Shown here in pieces: positions 54,988 to 64,000 of a DNA stretch of 64,000 bases. The stretch is from assembly GCA_017551675.1 (NCBI GenBank), contig JAFZLC010000047.1, positions 82,576-146,575 on the forward strand, written 5' to 3'. Under the pieces are notes generated by a model, which ran no database searches, was not told the origin of the DNA, and saw only the letters and a list, made by a program, of their open reading frames with translations. The position numbers were made by a program, and so were the translations under genes. The DNA comes from Paludibacteraceae bacterium (lineage in GTDB: Bacteria > Bacteroidota > Bacteroidia > Bacteroidales > Paludibacteraceae). Positions within the stretch are counted from its first letter, which is position 1. The number at the start of each line of letters is the position of its first letter.

Positions 54988-56970
54988 ATGGCTGAAATAA
55001 ATTCTAAAATTCCAGAGGGTCCAGTAGCAGAAAAATGGACCAACTATAAAGCTCACCAAAAATTGGTGAATCCTGCTAACAAGCGTAAGTTGGATATCAT
55101 CGTTGTAGGAACAGGTTTAGCTGGTGCTTCTGCTGCTTCAACGTTGGCAGAAATGGGTTTCAATATCCTTAATTTCTGTATCCAAGACTCTCCTCGTCGT
55201 GCTCACTCTATTGCAGCACAGGGAGGTATCAATGCTGCTAAGAATTATCAGAATGATGGTGACTCTGTTTATCGTCTTTTCTATGATACAGTAAAAGGTG
55301 GAGACTATCGTGCTCGTGAAGCTAACGTATATCGTTTGGCTGAGGTTTCCGCTAATATCATCGACCAATGTGTTGCTCAAGGTGTTCCTTTTGCTCGTGA
55401 ATATGGAGGTCTTTTGGCTAACCGTTCTTTCGGTGGTGCTCAGGTTTCTCGTACGTTCTACGCTAAGGGTCAAACAGGTCAACAATTGTTGTTGGGTGCA
55501 TACTCTTCTTTGAACCGTCAGATCAAGGCTGGTAAGGTGAAGAGCTTCAACCGTTATGAAATGCATGACATCGTTATGATTGATGGTCGTGCTCGCGGTA
55601 TCATCGCAAAGAATTTGGTAACTGGTAAGTTCGAACGTTTTGCTGCTCACGCTGTAGTTTTGGCTACTGGTGGTTACGGAAATACTTATTTCTTGTCAAC
55701 CAACGCTATGGGTTGTAACTGTTCAGCTGCTATCGCTGCTTTCCGTAAGGGTGCTTACATGGCCAATCCTTCTTACGTTCAGATTCACCCTACTTGTATC
55801 CCAGTTCACGGTGACAAGCAATCTAAGTTGACTTTGATGTCTGAGTCATTGCGTAACGATGGTCGTATTTGGGTACCTAAGAATATTGAAGATGCTAAGA
55901 AATTACAACGTGGTGAAATAAAGGGATCTGATATCCCTGAAGAGAATCGTGACTACTACTTGGAGCGTCGTTACCCTGCATTCGGTAACTTGGTTCCTCG
56001 TGACGTTGCATCTCGTGCTGCTAAAGAGCGTTGCGACCACGGATTTGGTGTTAACAATACAGGTTTGGCTGTATTCTTGGATTTCTCTGAGGCTATCAAC
56101 CGTTTGGGTATCGACGTTGTTCGTCAACGTTATGGTAACTTGTTCGATATGTACGAAGAGATCACCGACGTTAATCCAGGTCAATTCGCTAAAGAAATCA
56201 ATGGTGTGAAATACTATAACCCAATGATGATCTTCCCTGCTATCCACTACACAATGGGTGGTTTGTGGGTTGATTATGAACTTCAAACTTCTGTCAAAGG
56301 TTTGTTCGCTATCGGTGAGTGTAACTTCTCCGATCACGGTGCTAACCGTTTGGGTGCATCCGCTTTGATGCAAGGTTTGGCTGATGGTTACTTCGTATTG
56401 CCTTACACTATTCAAAATTATTTGTCAGACCAAATTACTGTTCCTCGTTTCGATCCAAATAGCAAAGAGTTTATGGATGCTCAAGCTAAGTGCGAGAAAG
56501 AACAAGAGGCTCTCATCAAGATCAAAGGAAAACGTTCTGTTGACTCTATCCACAAAGAGTTGGGTCACATCATGTGGGAGTACGTTGGTATGGGTCGTAC
56601 CAAGGAAAGTTTGGAAACTGCTTTGAAGAAATTGAAAGAATTACGTCAGGAATTCGAGAAAAACTTGTTTGTACCTGGTACAGTTGAAGAGGGTATGAAC
56701 GTTGAGTTGGATAAAGCTTTCCATTTAAGAGATTTTATTATTATGGGTGAGTTGATTGCTCGTGATGCTTTGAGCCGTAATGAGAGCTGTGGTGGTCACT
56801 TCCGTGAGGAGTACCAAACAGAAGAAGGTGAGGCTAAACGTGATGATGAGAACTACTTCTATGTAGGCTGCTGGAACTACCAAGGTAACGACGAAAAGGA
56901 ACCTGAGTTGATCAAAGAGCCGCTTACTTATGAAGCTATTAAGGTTCAAACTCGTAACTATAAATCTTAA
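54988..56970 (+). CDS. sdhA: Succinate dehydrogenase/fumarate reductase flavoprotein subunit
   Basis: 660 residues, typical of the Bacteroidota form. FAD-binding [11 protein letters not shown] near residue 40; [14 protein letters not shown] with the histidine that binds FAD covalently; [13 protein letters not shown] and [13 protein letters not shown] in the dicarboxylate site; [18 protein letters not shown] near the end of the FAD domain. The C-terminal helical domain ends [20 protein letters not shown]. It interconverts succinate and fumarate. In Bacteroidales this complex often runs as fumarate reductase in anaerobic growth; direction cannot be told from sequence. Confidence 0.97.
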   Translation: MAEINSKIPEGPVAEKWTNYKAHQKLVNPANKRKLDIIVVGTGLAGASAASTLAEMGFNILNFCIQDSPRRAHSIAAQGGINAAKNYQNDGDSVYRLFYDTVKGGDYRAREANVYRLAEVSANIIDQCVAQGVPFAREYGGLLANRSFGGAQVSRTFYAKGQTGQQLLLGAYSSLNRQIKAGKVKSFNRYEMHDIVMIDGRARGIIAKNLVTGKFERFAAHAVVLATGGYGNTYFLSTNAMGCNCSAAIAAFRKGAYMANPSYVQIHPTCIPVHGDKQSKLTLMSESLRNDGRIWVPKNIEDAKKLQRGEIKGSDIPEENRDYYLERRYPAFGNLVPRDVASRAAKERCDHGFGVNNTGLAVFLDFSEAINRLGIDVVRQRYGNLFDMYEEITDVNPGQFAKEINGVKYYNPMMIFPAIHYTMGGLWVDYELQTSVKGLFAIGECNFSDHGANRLGASALMQGLADGYFVLPYTIQNYLSDQITVPRFDPNSKEFMDAQAKCEKEQEALIKIKGKRSVDSIHKELGHIMWEYVGMGRTKESLETALKKLKELRQEFEKNLFVPGTVEEGMNVELDKAFHLRDFIIMGELIARDALSRNESCGGHFREEYQTEEGEAKRDDENYFYVGCWNYQGNDEKEPELIKEPLTYEAIKVQTRNYKS

Positions 56971-56990
56971 CATTTAAAACAGTAAATCAA

Positions 56991-57752
56991 ATGGCTACAG
57001 ATAATACAATGAAAGTTAACTTGAAGGTTTGGCGTCAGGCCGACTCGAAAGCTAAAGGTGAGTTCAAATTATATGAAAATGTTGAAACTACACCTGATAC
57101 TTCTTTTTTGGAAACATTGGATATCTTGAACGAGACTTTGGTCGAGAAAGGTGAAGAGCCTATCGTTTTCGATCATGACTGTCGCGAGGGTATCTGCGGT
57201 ATGTGTTCTTTGTTTATCAACGGACACCCTCATGGCCCTGCTCAAGGTGCTACTACTTGCCAGCTTTATATGCGTCGCTTTAAAGATGGTGAAACAATCA
57301 CAGTTGAACCTTGGCGTTCTGCTGCGTTCCCTGTCATCAAAGACTTGATGGTAAACCGTAACGCATTCGACCAAATTCAACAAGCTGGTGGTTATGTTTC
57401 TTTCAACTGCGGTGGTGCTCAAGATGCTAACGCAATTCCTATCTCTAAGGTAGATGCTGATGAGGCAATGGACTCTGCTACTTGTATCGGTTGCGGTGCT
57501 TGCGTAGCAGCTTGTAAGAACGGTTCAGCTATGTTGTTCGTTTCTGCTAAGGTTTCTCAATTCGCCCTCCTTCCTCAAGGTCGTGTAGAGGCTGTTAAGC
57601 GTGTGAAATCTATGGTGGCTAAGATGGATGAACTTGGATTCGGTAACTGTACAAACACTCGTGCTTGTGAGGCTGAATGTCCTAAGTGTATCTCTATTAG
57701 CAACATCGCTCGTATGAACCGTGAGTTCATCTGCGCTAAGTTTAAAGATTAA
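56991..57752 (+). CDS. sdhB: Succinate dehydrogenase/fumarate reductase iron-sulfur subunit
   Basis: 253 residues. The [2Fe-2S] site is [19 protein letters not shown] with a later Cys in TTCQLY. The C-terminal ferredoxin part has [19 protein letters not shown] and [20 protein letters not shown] for the [4Fe-4S] and [3Fe-4S] clusters. It links the flavin of SdhA to the hemes of SdhC. Last gene of sdhCAB, followed by a strong terminator 25 bp on. Confidence 0.97.
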   Translation: MATDNTMKVNLKVWRQADSKAKGEFKLYENVETTPDTSFLETLDILNETLVEKGEEPIVFDHDCREGICGMCSLFINGHPHGPAQGATTCQLYMRRFKDGETITVEPWRSAAFPVIKDLMVNRNAFDQIQQAGGYVSFNCGGAQDANAIPISKVDADEAMDSATCIGCGACVAACKNGSAMLFVSAKVSQFALLPQGRVEAVKRVKSMVAKMDELGFGNCTNTRACEAECPKCISISNIARMNREFICAKFKD

Positions 57753-57776
57753 TCTCTTTTTACTGTCTATATGCTA

Positions 57777-57811
57777 AGAGGGTGTATCAACCGATGCACC
57801 CTCTTTTTTTG
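57777..57811 (+). terminator. Terminator of sdhCAB
   Basis: AGAGGGTG (57777-57784) pairs with CACCCTCT (57797-57804), followed by TTTTTT. Confidence 0.85.
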
Positions 57812-57831
57812 AAAAGCTTCATTTTGAGAAT

Positions 57832-58275
57832 ATGCATACAAAAAAAATAGTTTTCTTCTTGTTGTTGACCACTCTTCTTCTGGGGTGCTCATCCAAACGT
57901 ACTGTTGCTACATACGAGAATCCTTCCTTGTTGGATAAGGTATGGGGTGTCGTCTCTGTTCAAGGTGTTAAGATTGAATATAAGAATCAGGCGGATGTCG
58001 CCTATTTCACCTTTACTAGTGATAAGAAAGTACACGGATATGCTGGTTGCAACAACTATAATGCTTCTTTCTCCGCTGAAGAGGATAAAATGACCATCCA
58101 AGAGATAGCAATCACCAAAAAAGCTTGTCCTGAGTATCAATTGGAAAAAAAGATACTAAATGGAATGGCTATGGTGGCTAAGTTCTATGTCCGAAATAAA
58201 ACATTAAAATTATTTGATGAAAACGGAAAAGAACTTTTTAATTGTGTGTTGGTCGAAGAAGAAAAATTACCATAA
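57832..58275 (+). CDS. META-domain (HslJ-like) lipoprotein
   Basis: 147 residues. Lipoprotein signal peptide with lipobox LLLGC (Cys19). The mature part matches a META/HslJ domain: LLDKVWGVVSVQG, a FTFTSDKKVHGYAGCNNYNA block, IAITKKACPE and a C-terminal LKLFDENGKELFN. Such proteins sit in the periplasm or on the outer membrane; HslJ is linked to stress resistance, but the role here is unknown. Monocistronic between the sdh terminator and the pepT promoter. Confidence 0.85.
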   Translation: MHTKKIVFFLLLTTLLLGCSSKRTVATYENPSLLDKVWGVVSVQGVKIEYKNQADVAYFTFTSDKKVHGYAGCNNYNASFSAEEDKMTIQEIAITKKACPEYQLEKKILNGMAMVAKFYVRNKTLKLFDENGKELFNCVLVEEEKLP

Positions 58276-58290
58276 ATACTTGTTTTTTTC

Positions 58291-58298
58291 TACCTTTG
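58291..58298 (+). promoter_or_regulatory. -7 box of pepT
   Basis: TACCTTTG followed by CA matches TAnnTTTG. A start site near 58305 would give a 47-nt leader to the ATG at 58352. Confidence 0.55.
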
Positions 58299-58351
58299 CA
58301 CTCTGAAAAATCGTGCATTTTAAACTAACCGACGAAAATTTAAACGTAGAC

Positions 58352-59578
58352 ATGGAATCTTTGATTAGTCGTTTCTTACGATATGTTTCAATTGAAACAA
58401 CTTCTGATGAGTCTCAAAAGAAGTCGCCAACTTCCGATGGACAATTTGCTTTGGCGAATATGCTGAAGGATGAACTGAGAGCTTTAGGTGCCGAATATGT
58501 CATTGTGGATAATAATGGTTATCTTACAGCCACTATTCCTGCTACCACTGATAAACAGATTCCTACGATTGGATTTATTGCACATCTGGATACAAGTCCT
58601 GATGCATCAGGTAAAAATATAAAGCCGAGATGTGTCGTTTTTGACGGACAAGACATTGTTTTAAATCAAGAGAAGAATATTGTTCTATCTGCCGAGCAAT
58701 TCCCTGAAATGAACCGATATAAGGGTCAGGAGTTGATCGTGACGGATGGTACGACGCTATTGGGTGCTGACGACAAGGCGGGAGTGGCAGAGATTATGAC
58801 CATGGCGGAGTATTTTTTAACGCATCCATCGGAAGAACATGGTAAAATTCGAATTGCCTTTACTCCAGATGAGGAGATAGGTCGTGGTGCTGATCTCTTG
58901 AATATTGAATCCTTTGGTGCCGAATGGGCCTATACGATCGACGGTGGTGAGATTGGTGAGTTAGAATATGAGAACTTCAATGCGGCTTCTGCTGAATTAC
59001 TTATCTATGGTAGGGGTATTCATCCTGGATATGCCAAGGGAAAGATGATCAATGCCTCTCGTGTGGCTTGCGAATTTGTCTCTTCGTTACCTTCTCATGA
59101 AATACCTGAAATGACCGGTGGATACGAAGGTTTTTTCCATCTGACAAGTATGGAGGGCACTGTTGAAGAATCAAAGATGAAGTTCATCATTCGTGATCAT
59201 GACTGGATGAAATTCCAAGAAAAGAAAGAGGTGATGAAACGACTGGTAGATTCGCTGACGAAGAAATATCCTGGTATCAAGATGGAACTGACCATCAAAG
59301 ATCAATATAGAAACATGATCGAAAAGATCAAACCTGTGATGCATGTGGTTGATTTGGCTAAACGTGCGATGGAAACGTGTGATGTGACTCCTATTGTTCG
59401 TGCCATCCGTGGTGGTACAGACGGAGCGAACCTCTCATTCAAAGGATTGCCTTGCCCTAATTTGTTTGCGGGCGGACTCAACTTCCATGGTTGCTATGAG
59501 TTTGTGCCTATCCCATCCATGCGCAAGGCAGTGGAAGTCTTGATTGCTATTTGCAAGTTGGAGGCAGGCTCTCTCTGA
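58352..59578 (+). CDS. pepT: Peptidase T (tripeptide aminopeptidase)
   Basis: 408 residues from the ATG at 58352, which aligns with the start of E. coli PepT; an in-frame GTG at 58313 would add 13 residues without counterpart. M20 family: IGFIAHLDTSPD (first zinc ligand), GADDKAGVAEIM (bridging Asp), FTPDEEIGRGAD (catalytic Glu), the TIDGGEIGELEYENFNAA block, and LFAGGLNFHGCYEFVP with the final His. It cleaves N-terminal residues from tripeptides in the cytoplasm. It overlaps the convergent tcdA gene by 32 bp. Confidence 0.95.
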   Translation: MESLISRFLRYVSIETTSDESQKKSPTSDGQFALANMLKDELRALGAEYVIVDNNGYLTATIPATTDKQIPTIGFIAHLDTSPDASGKNIKPRCVVFDGQDIVLNQEKNIVLSAEQFPEMNRYKGQELIVTDGTTLLGADDKAGVAEIMTMAEYFLTHPSEEHGKIRIAFTPDEEIGRGADLLNIESFGAEWAYTIDGGEIGELEYENFNAASAELLIYGRGIHPGYAKGKMINASRVACEFVSSLPSHEIPEMTGGYEGFFHLTSMEGTVEESKMKFIIRDHDWMKFQEKKEVMKRLVDSLTKKYPGIKMELTIKDQYRNMIEKIKPVMHVVDLAKRAMETCDVTPIVRAIRGGTDGANLSFKGLPCPNLFAGGLNFHGCYEFVPIPSMRKAVEVLIAICKLEAGSL

Positions 59579-60293
59579 TTGTGGCACATAAATCGTTTAA
59601 TACTCGATAAGCAATATGATTGCCAAAGGTGGCAGGCATATATGAGATGGTGCCCACTGTTGAGACCTTGTTTTGCTCATTATCGATTAACAAAACAGCG
59701 TTTTCATCGGCTAATTCGGAACTGAACACACATGGGAATCCCTTTCGTATGCCCAATTTGGAAAGACGCTTCCTGACAGCTTTCGCCAATGCGCAGTTGT
59801 AGGATTTGGAGATGTCGGCGATATGGATCTGCGTGATGTCTTTCTTGGCTCCAGCTCCCATCGACGAGATGAGGGGGATGTGACGCTCGAGGGTGAGTTG
59901 AATTAAGAAGACTTTCGGACTTAGGGTGTCGATGGCATCCACAACGTAATCGAAGTGGCTGGAATCGAGTATTTCTGCCGTTCTTTCATCTTTCATAAAC
60001 TCGGTGAAAGCGTGAATTTTTAAGTCGGGATTGATATCTTTCAGTCGGGCTTCCAAAATCTCAGTTTTTGCCTTTCCAATGGTGGAGTGCAATGCAACCA
60101 GTTGTCTGTTGATGTTACTCTCGTTGATAGTGTCTGCATCCACGATTGTTATCTCACCTACACCCGCACGAACAATCATCTCAGCAGCGTAGGCACCTAC
60201 ACCACCCACACCCACGACCAATACGTGTTTTTGAGACAACGCCTGCATCACTTTTTCTCCAAGCAAAAGTTCTGTTCTCTCTTTCCAACTCAT
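59547..60293 (-). CDS. tcdA: tRNA threonylcarbamoyladenosine dehydratase TcdA
   Basis: 248 residues. E1-like ThiF fold with the nucleotide-binding VLVVGVGGVGAYAAEMI near residue 24, VDADTINESNINRQLVALH, and YVVDAIDTLSPKVFLI. SSMGAGAKKDITQIHIADIS follows, and GTISYMPATFGNHIA near the end is the TcdA/CsdL pattern. It cyclises t6A37 to ct6A in ANN-decoding tRNAs using ATP. It lies convergent to pepT with overlapping 3' ends and divergent from dut. Confidence 0.93.
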   Translation of the reverse strand: MSWKERTELLLGEKVMQALSQKHVLVVGVGGVGAYAAEMIVRAGVGEITIVDADTINESNINRQLVALHSTIGKAKTEILEARLKDINPDLKIHAFTEFMKDERTAEILDSSHFDYVVDAIDTLSPKVFLIQLTLERHIPLISSMGAGAKKDITQIHIADISKSYNCALAKAVRKRLSKLGIRKGFPCVFSSELADENAVLLIDNEQNKVSTVGTISYMPATFGNHIAYRVLNDLCATIRESLPPTCK

Positions 60294-60314
60294 AATCGAA
60301 TTTTATTTTTGTTG

Positions 60315-60322
60315 CAAAGATA
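60315..60322 (-). promoter_or_regulatory. -7 box of tcdA
   Basis: TATCTTTG on the minus strand, followed by CAACAAAAATAAAATTCG to the ATG at 60293. Confidence 0.55.
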
Positions 60323-60363
60323 ATTATAAACTATTCAACTGCTGAAAAATAAAAATGATTTAT

Positions 60364-60371
60364 TACTTTTG
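60364..60371 (+). promoter_or_regulatory. -7 box of dut
   Basis: TACTTTTG matches TAnnTTTG, 32 bp before the dut ATG. It lies back to back with the tcdA promoter, about 40 bp away. Confidence 0.5.
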
Positions 60372-60403
60372 TAGATTACAAGTAAAAGTGAAAAAATTGT
60401 AGT

Positions 60404-60838
60404 ATGAACGTACAGGTAATTAACAAATCAAAACATGCGTTGCCATCGTATGCAACGTCACAATCAGCAGGTGTGGATTTACGTGCTAATATTGAAGAAC
60501 CCATTGTCATAAAACCATTGGAGCGTGTGTTGGTTCCAACAGGCATTTACATGGCATTGCCTCAGGGGTATGAAGCACAGATTCGTCCGCGCAGTGGTTT
60601 GGCTGCAAAGCATGGTGTTACTGTTTTGAATACACCCGGCACCATAGATGCCGATTATCGTGGTGAGATAAAGGTGATTCTTGTTAACTTATCGAACGAG
60701 CCGTTTACAATTGAGGATGGTGAGAGAGTTTGTCAGATGGTGATAGCTCGTCATGAACAGGTGTCATGGCAACAGGTGGATGTATTGGAAGATACAGAAA
60801 GAGGAGAAGGCGGCTTTGGTCATACAGGCAAAAAGTGA
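60404..60838 (+). CDS. dut: dUTP diphosphatase (dUTPase)
   Basis: 144 residues, the length of trimeric dUTPases. The five motifs are present: [41 protein letters not shown] and the C-terminal arm [11 protein letters not shown]. It hydrolyses dUTP to dUMP, keeping uracil out of DNA and feeding thymidylate synthesis. First gene of a plus-strand cluster dut - TPR - DUF4292 - EnvC-like that I recall as commonly conserved in Bacteroidales. Confidence 0.96.
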   Translation: MNVQVINKSKHALPSYATSQSAGVDLRANIEEPIVIKPLERVLVPTGIYMALPQGYEAQIRPRSGLAAKHGVTVLNTPGTIDADYRGEIKVILVNLSNEPFTIEDGERVCQMVIARHEQVSWQQVDVLEDTERGEGGFGHTGKK

Positions 60839-60851
60839 TAGAAGAAAGATT

Positions 60852-62627
60852 GTGAGAGCTTTGTTGAGAAATAGAATTTTGTTATTGGGATTCGTCGTTT
60901 TGATGCAATCCGGGGTAGCTGTTTGGGGTAAAAAACAACGTCAGGTGTCGACTTCTGAGGGACAGAAACAGGAGACGGTTATATCGGATCGTGACCAGTT
61001 TAAGTTTAATTACTTCTTCATGGAAGCTCTTCGCGACAAGGAGTTGGAGGATTATGCATCGGCAGCGGATAATCTTTATCGTTGTCATCTAATCAATCCA
61101 AAGAGTGCTGTTGTCTTTTTTGAATTGGCTTCTCTTAGTTCCTTGCAGGGATTGAACGACGTTGCCATGTCATACGCACAAAGAGCAGTTTCCTTAAACC
61201 CTTCCAATGTTCGATACAAACGTGCATTGGCTGATTTGGCAAGCCGCAATGACGAAGACGAAACAGCCATAGCCCTTTATGAAGAGTTGCTGAAACTCGA
61301 TGAGGATCATGCAAAATCCTACTACATCCAATTGGTTTCATTGTATAGTTCCACCAAGCAATATGATAAAGCTTGCAATGCATTGGACAAGTATGCCGAA
61401 CTGACGAAACCTTCTCGTGCAATTACTGAAGAGAAATTTGCCATGTATCTTCGTGCAGATGATGAGAAAAAGGCATTCCAACAGATAGACCACATGATTC
61501 AAACCTACCCGGAAGAGTTTGGCTATGTCTCTTACAAGGCAGAAATGTATTGTATGTTGGGAGATACCGCTTCGGCGGATAAGACATACGCACAAGCCTT
61601 CAAGAAGAATCCGAACAATCCCGTATTGCAATATACTTTCGCACGTTATCTTCATTCAGTCAATCGCAAGCAGCAGGCGGTTGATTATTATCTGAAGGCT
61701 TTTCAAAATCCTGAAGCAACGTTTGATGTGCGTGCTGGTGCTGTGCTGGCTGCCACTTCAGATTCCACCACTTTGTTGCAAGACTCCGTATACGATAAGT
61801 TTATATCGGATTATCCGAAAGAGTATATACCTTACCTAAGCAAAGGTTCTTCCATGTATATGAAGAAAGACTCTTCAGGGTATGTCTATTTTATCAAGTC
61901 ATTGGAGTATAATCCAGGACAAGAAAACACATGGCAGATGGTGACCACCTATTTCTCAGAACATAAGATGGTGGATAGTACAGAGGTCTATTGCAAAAAA
62001 GCCTTGGAAAATTTCCCGGATAACTCTGATTTCCACTACCTTTTGGGCTTCGCTTACAAATCTCAAAAGAAAGACAGTCTGACATTTGGTGAGTGGAGAA
62101 AATCGGTTGATATCTTGACCAAAAAGGAAAACATGGTTACGGCCTCCGTCATTCAAGGTATGATTGCTGATTACTATTTCGAGCTGAAACAAAAGGATAA
62201 GGCTTTCGATGCGTATGAACAGGCTCTGAAATACAATCCGATGAACGTTATGGCGCTCAATAATTATGCCTATTACCTATGCATTGCTAATGGAGATTTG
62301 CAAAAGGCTGATCGCATGAGTGGCAAGACCGTAAAGTCTGACCCGAACAATGCCACCTTCCTTGATACATACGCATGGATTTGTTTCAAACGGGGTGAGT
62401 ATGAGATGGCTTCTCTCTATATCAGTCAGGCATACAAACATGGCGGTGAAAACAATCCGGAATTGTTAGAACATTATGGCGACATCTTGTTTAAAACAGG
62501 AGAGAGCAAAGATTCATACATGGCAATGTGGAAAAAGGCTTTGTCGATACGAGAATCTTCAGAAGAACCATACGAGGGATTGGAAAAACTAAAGTTGAAA
62601 GTTAAAGAGGAAACTTATGTTGAATAA
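60852..62627 (+). CDS. Secreted tetratricopeptide-repeat protein
   Basis: 591 residues from a GTG at 60852, which gives a proper signal peptide (RALLRNRILLLGFVVLMQSG). The frame is open upstream to an ATG at 60753 inside dut, but that extension has no signal-like or family sequence. At least nine TPR-like units follow, for example AMSYAQRAVSLNPSNVRYKR, AFDAYEQALKYNPMNVMALN and NNATFLDTYAWICFKRGEYE. It probably acts as a periplasmic or outer-membrane-associated scaffold. It starts 13 bp after dut and overlaps the next gene by 11 bp. Confidence 0.85.
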   Translation: MRALLRNRILLLGFVVLMQSGVAVWGKKQRQVSTSEGQKQETVISDRDQFKFNYFFMEALRDKELEDYASAADNLYRCHLINPKSAVVFFELASLSSLQGLNDVAMSYAQRAVSLNPSNVRYKRALADLASRNDEDETAIALYEELLKLDEDHAKSYYIQLVSLYSSTKQYDKACNALDKYAELTKPSRAITEEKFAMYLRADDEKKAFQQIDHMIQTYPEEFGYVSYKAEMYCMLGDTASADKTYAQAFKKNPNNPVLQYTFARYLHSVNRKQQAVDYYLKAFQNPEATFDVRAGAVLAATSDSTTLLQDSVYDKFISDYPKEYIPYLSKGSSMYMKKDSSGYVYFIKSLEYNPGQENTWQMVTTYFSEHKMVDSTEVYCKKALENFPDNSDFHYLLGFAYKSQKKDSLTFGEWRKSVDILTKKENMVTASVIQGMIADYYFELKQKDKAFDAYEQALKYNPMNVMALNNYAYYLCIANGDLQKADRMSGKTVKSDPNNATFLDTYAWICFKRGEYEMASLYISQAYKHGGENNPELLEHYGDILFKTGESKDSYMAMWKKALSIRESSEEPYEGLEKLKLKVKEETYVE

Positions 62628-63429
62628 GGTAGTTAAGTATAGTATTCTCCTTTTGGCAGTCTCCTTTTTTGCATTCTCTTGTAAGACGCAAAAGAACTTG
62701 GTGACGCAGAAGTCGGAGGTTTATAGCGTGCCGTTTAAAACATTGTCTACGAAGACATCGGTTTCCTTCTCTATGGATGGTGTCAGTTCGTTCTCTTTCG
62801 GTGGTCAGTTGAGAATAAAGAGGGATAGTATCATTATCCTTTCCATTCAGCCGATAGCAGGCGTGGAAGTGGCAAGAGCCTTGATAGACACGTCGGGCGT
62901 TGTGTTGGTCGACCGAATGAACAAGCGATATTGCATCTCTTCCTTTGCAGAACTGAAGACAAATTTTGGTTTTGATGTGAACTATCATTCCATTCAGTCC
63001 GTCTTCGCAAACGTCCTTTTTGCATACGAGAAAAACAGTGATGCTCACGAGAAGGATTTTAATAAAATGGAGATACCGGGAGACAAGACCTTGTTTCAAC
63101 GAGTGTCGGGAGGATTGTCGCAAGAGTTCGTTGTTGACTCCTTGTTGCAGTCGGGTACGATCCTCAGTGAGATGGGTGATGTGAAATGGAACTATATGGA
63201 TTTTTCGGCTAATGTCGGAGGACGTAAATTTCCGATGAAAACGGAAATTATGATGAAGTCTAACAAACGAGACCCATCCTCCAGTCATCAGCTTTCCTAC
63301 CTCAGTTTGGCTTTTTCACATAAGAAGGTAGAGGCCGATGGAACGATGAATTTTGCATATAAAGTACCCGATTCATACCAAAGGATTTCTTTTGAAGAGA
63401 TTGTTGAACTTTATTTTAAGAACAAATAG
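62617..63429 (+). CDS. DUF4292 lipoprotein
   Basis: 270 residues. Signal peptide with lipobox FAFSC (Cys22). The mature domain has SVSFSMDGVSSFSFGGQLRI, RDSIIILSIQPIAGVEVARA and DTSGVVLVDRMNKRYC, the features of DUF4292, a Bacteroidota family with a LolB/LppX-like beta fold. A role in lipoprotein or lipid handling at the outer membrane is possible but unproven. It overlaps the TPR gene by 11 bp, and the EnvC-like gene starts 2 bp after its stop; the set is probably translationally coupled. Confidence 0.85.
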   Translation: MLNKVVKYSILLLAVSFFAFSCKTQKNLVTQKSEVYSVPFKTLSTKTSVSFSMDGVSSFSFGGQLRIKRDSIIILSIQPIAGVEVARALIDTSGVVLVDRMNKRYCISSFAELKTNFGFDVNYHSIQSVFANVLFAYEKNSDAHEKDFNKMEIPGDKTLFQRVSGGLSQEFVVDSLLQSGTILSEMGDVKWNYMDFSANVGGRKFPMKTEIMMKSNKRDPSSSHQLSYLSLAFSHKKVEADGTMNFAYKVPDSYQRISFEEIVELYFKNK

Positions 63430-63431
63430 GC

Positions 63432-64000
63432 TTGAGGTTTTGTAAATACATATTGACCCTTTTCCTTGTCGTGGGACTTGCCTTTGTGCAGGTGCCGGGA
63501 GTCTCTTTATTATACGCCCAGACAAAGAAACCTCAAACAACAAACACACAGAAAAAGCCGACGTCTACTCAGAAACCGGTTCAGAAGACAGCTCAAAAAC
63601 CTGCTCAGAAGACGGCACAGAAACCAGCACAGAAAACCTCTCAAACCTCTTCCAAGAAGAGAACCGATGAGATAAATTCGCTAAAGAATAAACAGACGCA
63701 GATAAAAAATCAGATTAATAAAACAGACCAAAAGCTTTCTGATACGCGTAAAAGTACCAAGCAATCCCTTCTCGAATTGGAACGTCTGAATGCAGATATT
63801 GAATATCGTGACAATCAAATCAGACGTCGTTCTTCTGAGATAGAACAGATCAACAACCAGATTGACTCGTTGGATGTGAGTGTACGAAATCTGTCTCAGG
63901 AATATGATCAGATGCGTAAGAAGTTTATGGATATGATCTATTATGCGTACATGACGAAGAATAAACAGAATATGATGCTCTACGTCCTTTCAAGTGATAA
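63432..64000 (+). CDS. EnvC-like murein hydrolase activator, 3'-truncated
   Basis: The frame from a TTG at 63432 stays open to the window end (189 codons). It begins with a signal peptide (RFCKYILTLFLVVGLAFVQV, cleavage after YAQ). Then follows a low-complexity Lys/Gln/Thr/Pro segment built from QKPAQKTAQ-like repeats. A long coiled coil (from about residue 80: SLKNKQTQIKNQI, LNADIEYRDNQIRRRSSEIE) ends in RKKFMDMIYYAYMTKNK, all typical of EnvC. The LytM/M23 domain expected next is outside the window. EnvC proteins activate amidases for septal peptidoglycan splitting. No ATG is available near the start, so TTG is chosen from the signal peptide. Confidence 0.8.
   Translation, partial: MRFCKYILTLFLVVGLAFVQVPGVSLLYAQTKKPQTTNTQKKPTSTQKPVQKTAQKPAQKTAQKPAQKTSQTSSKKRTDEINSLKNKQTQIKNQINKTDQKLSDTRKSTKQSLLELERLNADIEYRDNQIRRRSSEIEQINNQIDSLDVSVRNLSQEYDQMRKKFMDMIYYAYMTKNKQNMMLYVLSSD

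Noticed and set aside
55138-56415. Long minus-strand ORFs opposite sdhA
   Set aside because: They arise from strong codon bias in a highly expressed gene; the sdhA frame is fully conserved.
58313-58351. GTG start of pepT with 13 extra residues
   Set aside because: It lies only ~15 bp after the -7 box, and the downstream ATG matches the known PepT N-terminus.
60753-60851. N-terminal extension of the TPR protein inside dut
   Set aside because: The sequence is the shifted frame of conserved dut motifs and places the signal peptide 30 residues from the start.

Overview
The window is a stretch of a Bacteroidota chromosome, most likely from the order Bacteroidales. The evidence is a type IX secretion (T9SS) gene pair (a giant gliding-motility-type surface protein and a PorP/SprF partner), a Bacteroidetes-type SdhCAB operon, a SufBCD operon, a membrane-anchored Y_Y_Y/AraC regulator, DUF4292, DUF922 and DUF5362 proteins, and many TAnnTTTG -7 promoter boxes instead of sigma70 -10 boxes. 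Family and species cannot be fixed from the sequence alone. No rRNA, tRNA or CRISPR array was found.

Layout. 1-5.3 kb (minus): 3'-truncated CPA2 cation/proton antiporter, S9 prolyl-oligopeptidase-like enzyme, ABC-F ATPase. 5.9-8.6 kb: membrane-bound AraC-type regulator, then an array of short palindromes around a single Y1 (IS200/RAYT-like) transposase. 8.65-12.5 kb: sufBCD behind a structured leader. 12.6-17.8 kb: topA, a DUF922 secreted putative metalloprotease, gyrB. 18-27.5 kb: small DUF5362 membrane protein, then four tandem paralogues of an unrecognised ~690-residue secreted protein. 27.5-31.3 kb: thioredoxin-fold lipoprotein-like protein without CXXC, glycerate-kinase-like P-loop protein, glycosyltransferase, LPS-core-type kinase. 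31.5-35.4 kb (minus): a compact island of EcoRI-family adenine methyltransferase, Fic protein and DUF262-HNH nuclease, with operator-like repeats and a structured upstream region. 35.4-38.5 kb: three glycosyltransferases, then a lone inverted copy of the palindrome cassette. 39-53.8 kb: a 4570-residue T9SS-sorted protein with exact 1278-bp internal repeats and its PorP/SprF partner. 54-57.8 kb: sdhCAB. 57.8-64 kb: META-domain lipoprotein, peptidase T, tRNA t6A dehydratase TcdA, and a dut - TPR - DUF4292 - EnvC-like cluster cut by the window end.

Most genes are housekeeping. The accessory content most worth attention is: (1) the palindrome cassettes, whose repeats contain the 3' end of the transposase gene, so they look like deletion derivatives of that element; (2) a ~100-nt motif repeated before sufB, before the DUF922 gene and upstream of the ABC-F gene, with paired arms that vary compatibly; (3) the methyltransferase-Fic-DUF262/HNH island with repeated ATTATTCCGATT boxes; (4) the four-gene paralogue family, each protein itself an internal duplication; (5) the homogenised repeats of the giant surface protein.
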